The position numbers and the translations under genes are program-made. Shown here one piece after another: positions 61,846 through 64,000 of a stretch of 64,000 nt of DNA (position 1 is the stretch's first letter; every line of letters starts with the position of its first letter). The stretch spans positions 33,482,259 to 33,546,258 of the forward strand of contig CM054181.1 of assembly GCA_028829895.1 (NCBI GenBank), written 5' to 3'. The DNA comes from Sinotaia quadrata (taxonomy: Eukaryota > Mollusca > Gastropoda > Architaenioglossa > Viviparidae). The notes beneath the pieces were generated by a model. That model was given only the letters and a program-made list of their open reading frames with translations. It did no database searches and was not told the origin of the DNA.

Positions 61846-64000
61846 TAAGTGGTGTTGGGTGTTACGTTTCCAGTATTTATTTAAAGACCCTGCTTAGGAA
61901 ATTATAGAACTTTAATTTACTATTTAAATTAATTCCCTTTCGTTTAACCTAAACAGACTGGTTGCTCAAATCATCATTCGACTAAATTAAAAATGCATCT
62001 TTGTAGTCTAGATCACAGATTTACGAAACTGATAATTTGCGTACTTTAGCTAGATTGGAAATCGTTAAAAACTCTCTTAGATTCATATGCATTCATTACG
62101 TCATTCGTTTTGCTCAGACGGCCCCCATCCAATCCACGTCTTTTGGTCTATATGCATACAAATTTACTACAAAAAGAGGTTCTTAACAAAATGAAATAAG
62201 ATTTAATAAATTTAACAATTAACAGCAACGATTAATTACAACACGACGTCTTAATTCTACACAGCGTTGTTCTCTCATTTTACCGTCTCTGTTAAAAGTC
62301 TTAACGAGAATTCTCTTTTCTTTTATTGCCAAATAGTCACTTGATTCTGGACCCTAGTAGATATACTTAACTATACTCTTGGTCGCAAGTGGGGTTCAAC
62401 TGGTTAGAACTGGTCCACATCCTTGGCTCATCGTCAGTACTGCATAGCACAACAGTCAATCGTCCACTCAATTACTGCATCGCTAATGTACTTGCGACGA
62501 ATCGTTAACACGTGGTTAACACGAGGTACTTCTACATAGTTCACGTATGGGTCATGAAGACACCCGAGTCGGTGTACGACTCAAGAAGTACGAAGGTAGA
62601 GAGGAGTAACATAAGAAGAACCCGGCTGAAACAAAGGATTTGGGCTCTGTAACTATTTGCGTCTATATTCGCAAAACCCAAGCACATGTTTCTTTGTTTA
62701 AGGTTCTGAATTTAGAATCTTTGACTATCGTGTCGTTTACAATTCAAATATGGTTATATTTAAATATACATTGTGGTCCACGTGTGTGTTACATATAACG
62801 TTACACGAACGTATGAATTCTCAAATATTTACAGCATTAAAAATTGGAATTCACACAAAGGATTAATTCAAAATGAAGCATGAACGCTTTACAATTTTAC
62901 ACGAAAAATTATATGCAAGAACAATTTGAATTACAAAGAAGAATTCACCACGTGCACAGACATACTGGCGGCACTAGTGAATTTAAGATTTATATAAATT
63001 AAAGATAAGAAAAGTTACAATAATTTATATACAATAACTTTTAGATTTGTCCTTTTACATCGAAACACGTGCTTTGGCTAAAATAGCGCTAAGCTGCACA
63101 AAATACATACATCAATTCAATTACAAAATACAATCAATAAATGCAATAAATATTGTAAGAAGTAGACGTGTTATTGTTACCTCTTCAAAGTAGATTTTAC
63201 TGCTCTAGCGCGGGTTCATCTTCGACTCTCTTACGACTCTGGTATGGCGGCGGGACGGAGCTAATGTTAAAGCTGCCTTGTGTGTCTGCCGGTCTGTGAG
63301 TGAGTGAGTGTTTTGGCGCCTTATGATCATTTTTATGAAACTGCATTGAACGCATCACGTGACCGTTCACGTGGTATGTTGTTGATCTCGAAGGTGCTGG
63401 ACACTGGCCTAAAGTTATGCAACAATCCGACCTTGCTAGAAGCTTCTAGATACTGATGTATCACGGGTGAATTTCAACAAAGGTCCGTTCAAAAATTTAA
63501 TTTTGAAACGAGCAATTGGGTCACGAGGTCATGACACAGAATTTGTCACACATCGTCACATTGGGTTATGTTCACGTGAATTATGGGGGAGGTGAGACAC
63601 ATTTACTTAGTACTGCATATAGAATATCCAGATAGTGGTAGAAATGTTGAGAAATCAATTATTGAAACTCTGTATCATATAAAGCAGGTAGCATAGTGCC
63701 GTCAAGTTGATCTCTAATTTTGTTCACTTGTGATGGGAAGCAGTGAAGATGTTTTCTTGCCATTTGTTTCGCTATGCACAAAAAACTGTTGACAGCTTGT
63801 GCTTTCACCGATTATATAGTGCAAAGTGTCCATATTATTGAAATAAGAACACTATTTACAAGTTTCTTTGCTTCTAGATATGTTTGCTTATGCATACACG
63901 TACATAATGATCTATTGTCTCTCGACGATACGGCGTTCTCTTGTGGCCATGCGTCATTTGCCGCTTATATTGAGGTACTAGGCGCACATTTCTGCGTCAT
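61846..64000. other. Terminal stretch, unassigned, partly less AT-rich
   Basis: About 2.15 kb. Parts at 62100-62600 and 63200-63600 are richer in CpG and GC (for example GGTATGGCGGCGGGACGG near 63241, and CACGTGACCGTTCACGTGG near 63356). No open frame above 60 codons, no recognised protein and no tandem repeat. It could be the flank or first exon of a gene, or an LTR. The sequence alone does not decide. Confidence 0.4.

Overview
The window looks like AT-rich intergenic or heterochromatin-like DNA from an animal nuclear genome. There are no bacterial-style operons, no dense open reading frames and no recognisable host gene. It holds CA/GT, TATC and AT microsatellites, dozens of unrelated minisatellites, decayed non-LTR and LTR retrotransposon pieces, and at least one small DNA-transposon relic. 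The style resembles a mollusc, perhaps a cephalopod, but no gene fixes the taxon and this is a low-confidence guess. Exons split by introns could escape detection, so 'no gene seen' means no recognisable protein, not proof of absence.

Layout. 1-430 is a 20-bp minisatellite running off the left edge. 534-700 is an AT tract followed by a repeat end that reappears, inverted, at 24990-25062 next to another AT tract. 4.5-21 kb is a mosaic of repeat blocks in direct and inverted orientation (called A, B, C, D and E here). It includes two roughly 1.5-kb inverted arms (5711-7241 and 14832-16383) that flank an array of five 890-bp satellite units (7245-12135). 21-25 kb holds a tRNA-like relic, a pogo/mariner-like MITE and a degenerate array of roughly 200-bp units. 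25.1-25.45 kb is a retroposed insert with a 14-bp target-site duplication.

26-62 kb is an unusually dense field of local tandem arrays. Periods include 27, 29, 30, 35, 36, 37, 43, 45, 47, 48, 49, 62, 78 and 79 bp, nearly all with unrelated units. Retroelement debris is scattered among them: an LTR family (36205-36766 minus, 37785-37890 plus, 45150-45600 plus, 53495-53829 minus), a Ty3/gypsy reverse-transcriptase pseudogene (45625-46187 plus), three non-LTR retrotransposon coding fragments (47870-48070 plus, 54421-54606 minus, 60930-61300 minus), and a repeat family with an AAT-type tail (41750, 47222, 54632 and 60530). 62-64 kb is less AT-rich and unexplained.

No set of genes works together here. 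The content is best read as layers of transposition, inverted duplication and tandem amplification. The two least ordinary structures are the possible 24.5-kb element with inverted ends (580-25062) and the palindromic mosaic inside it. All repeat relationships were found by eye and need alignment to confirm their extent.
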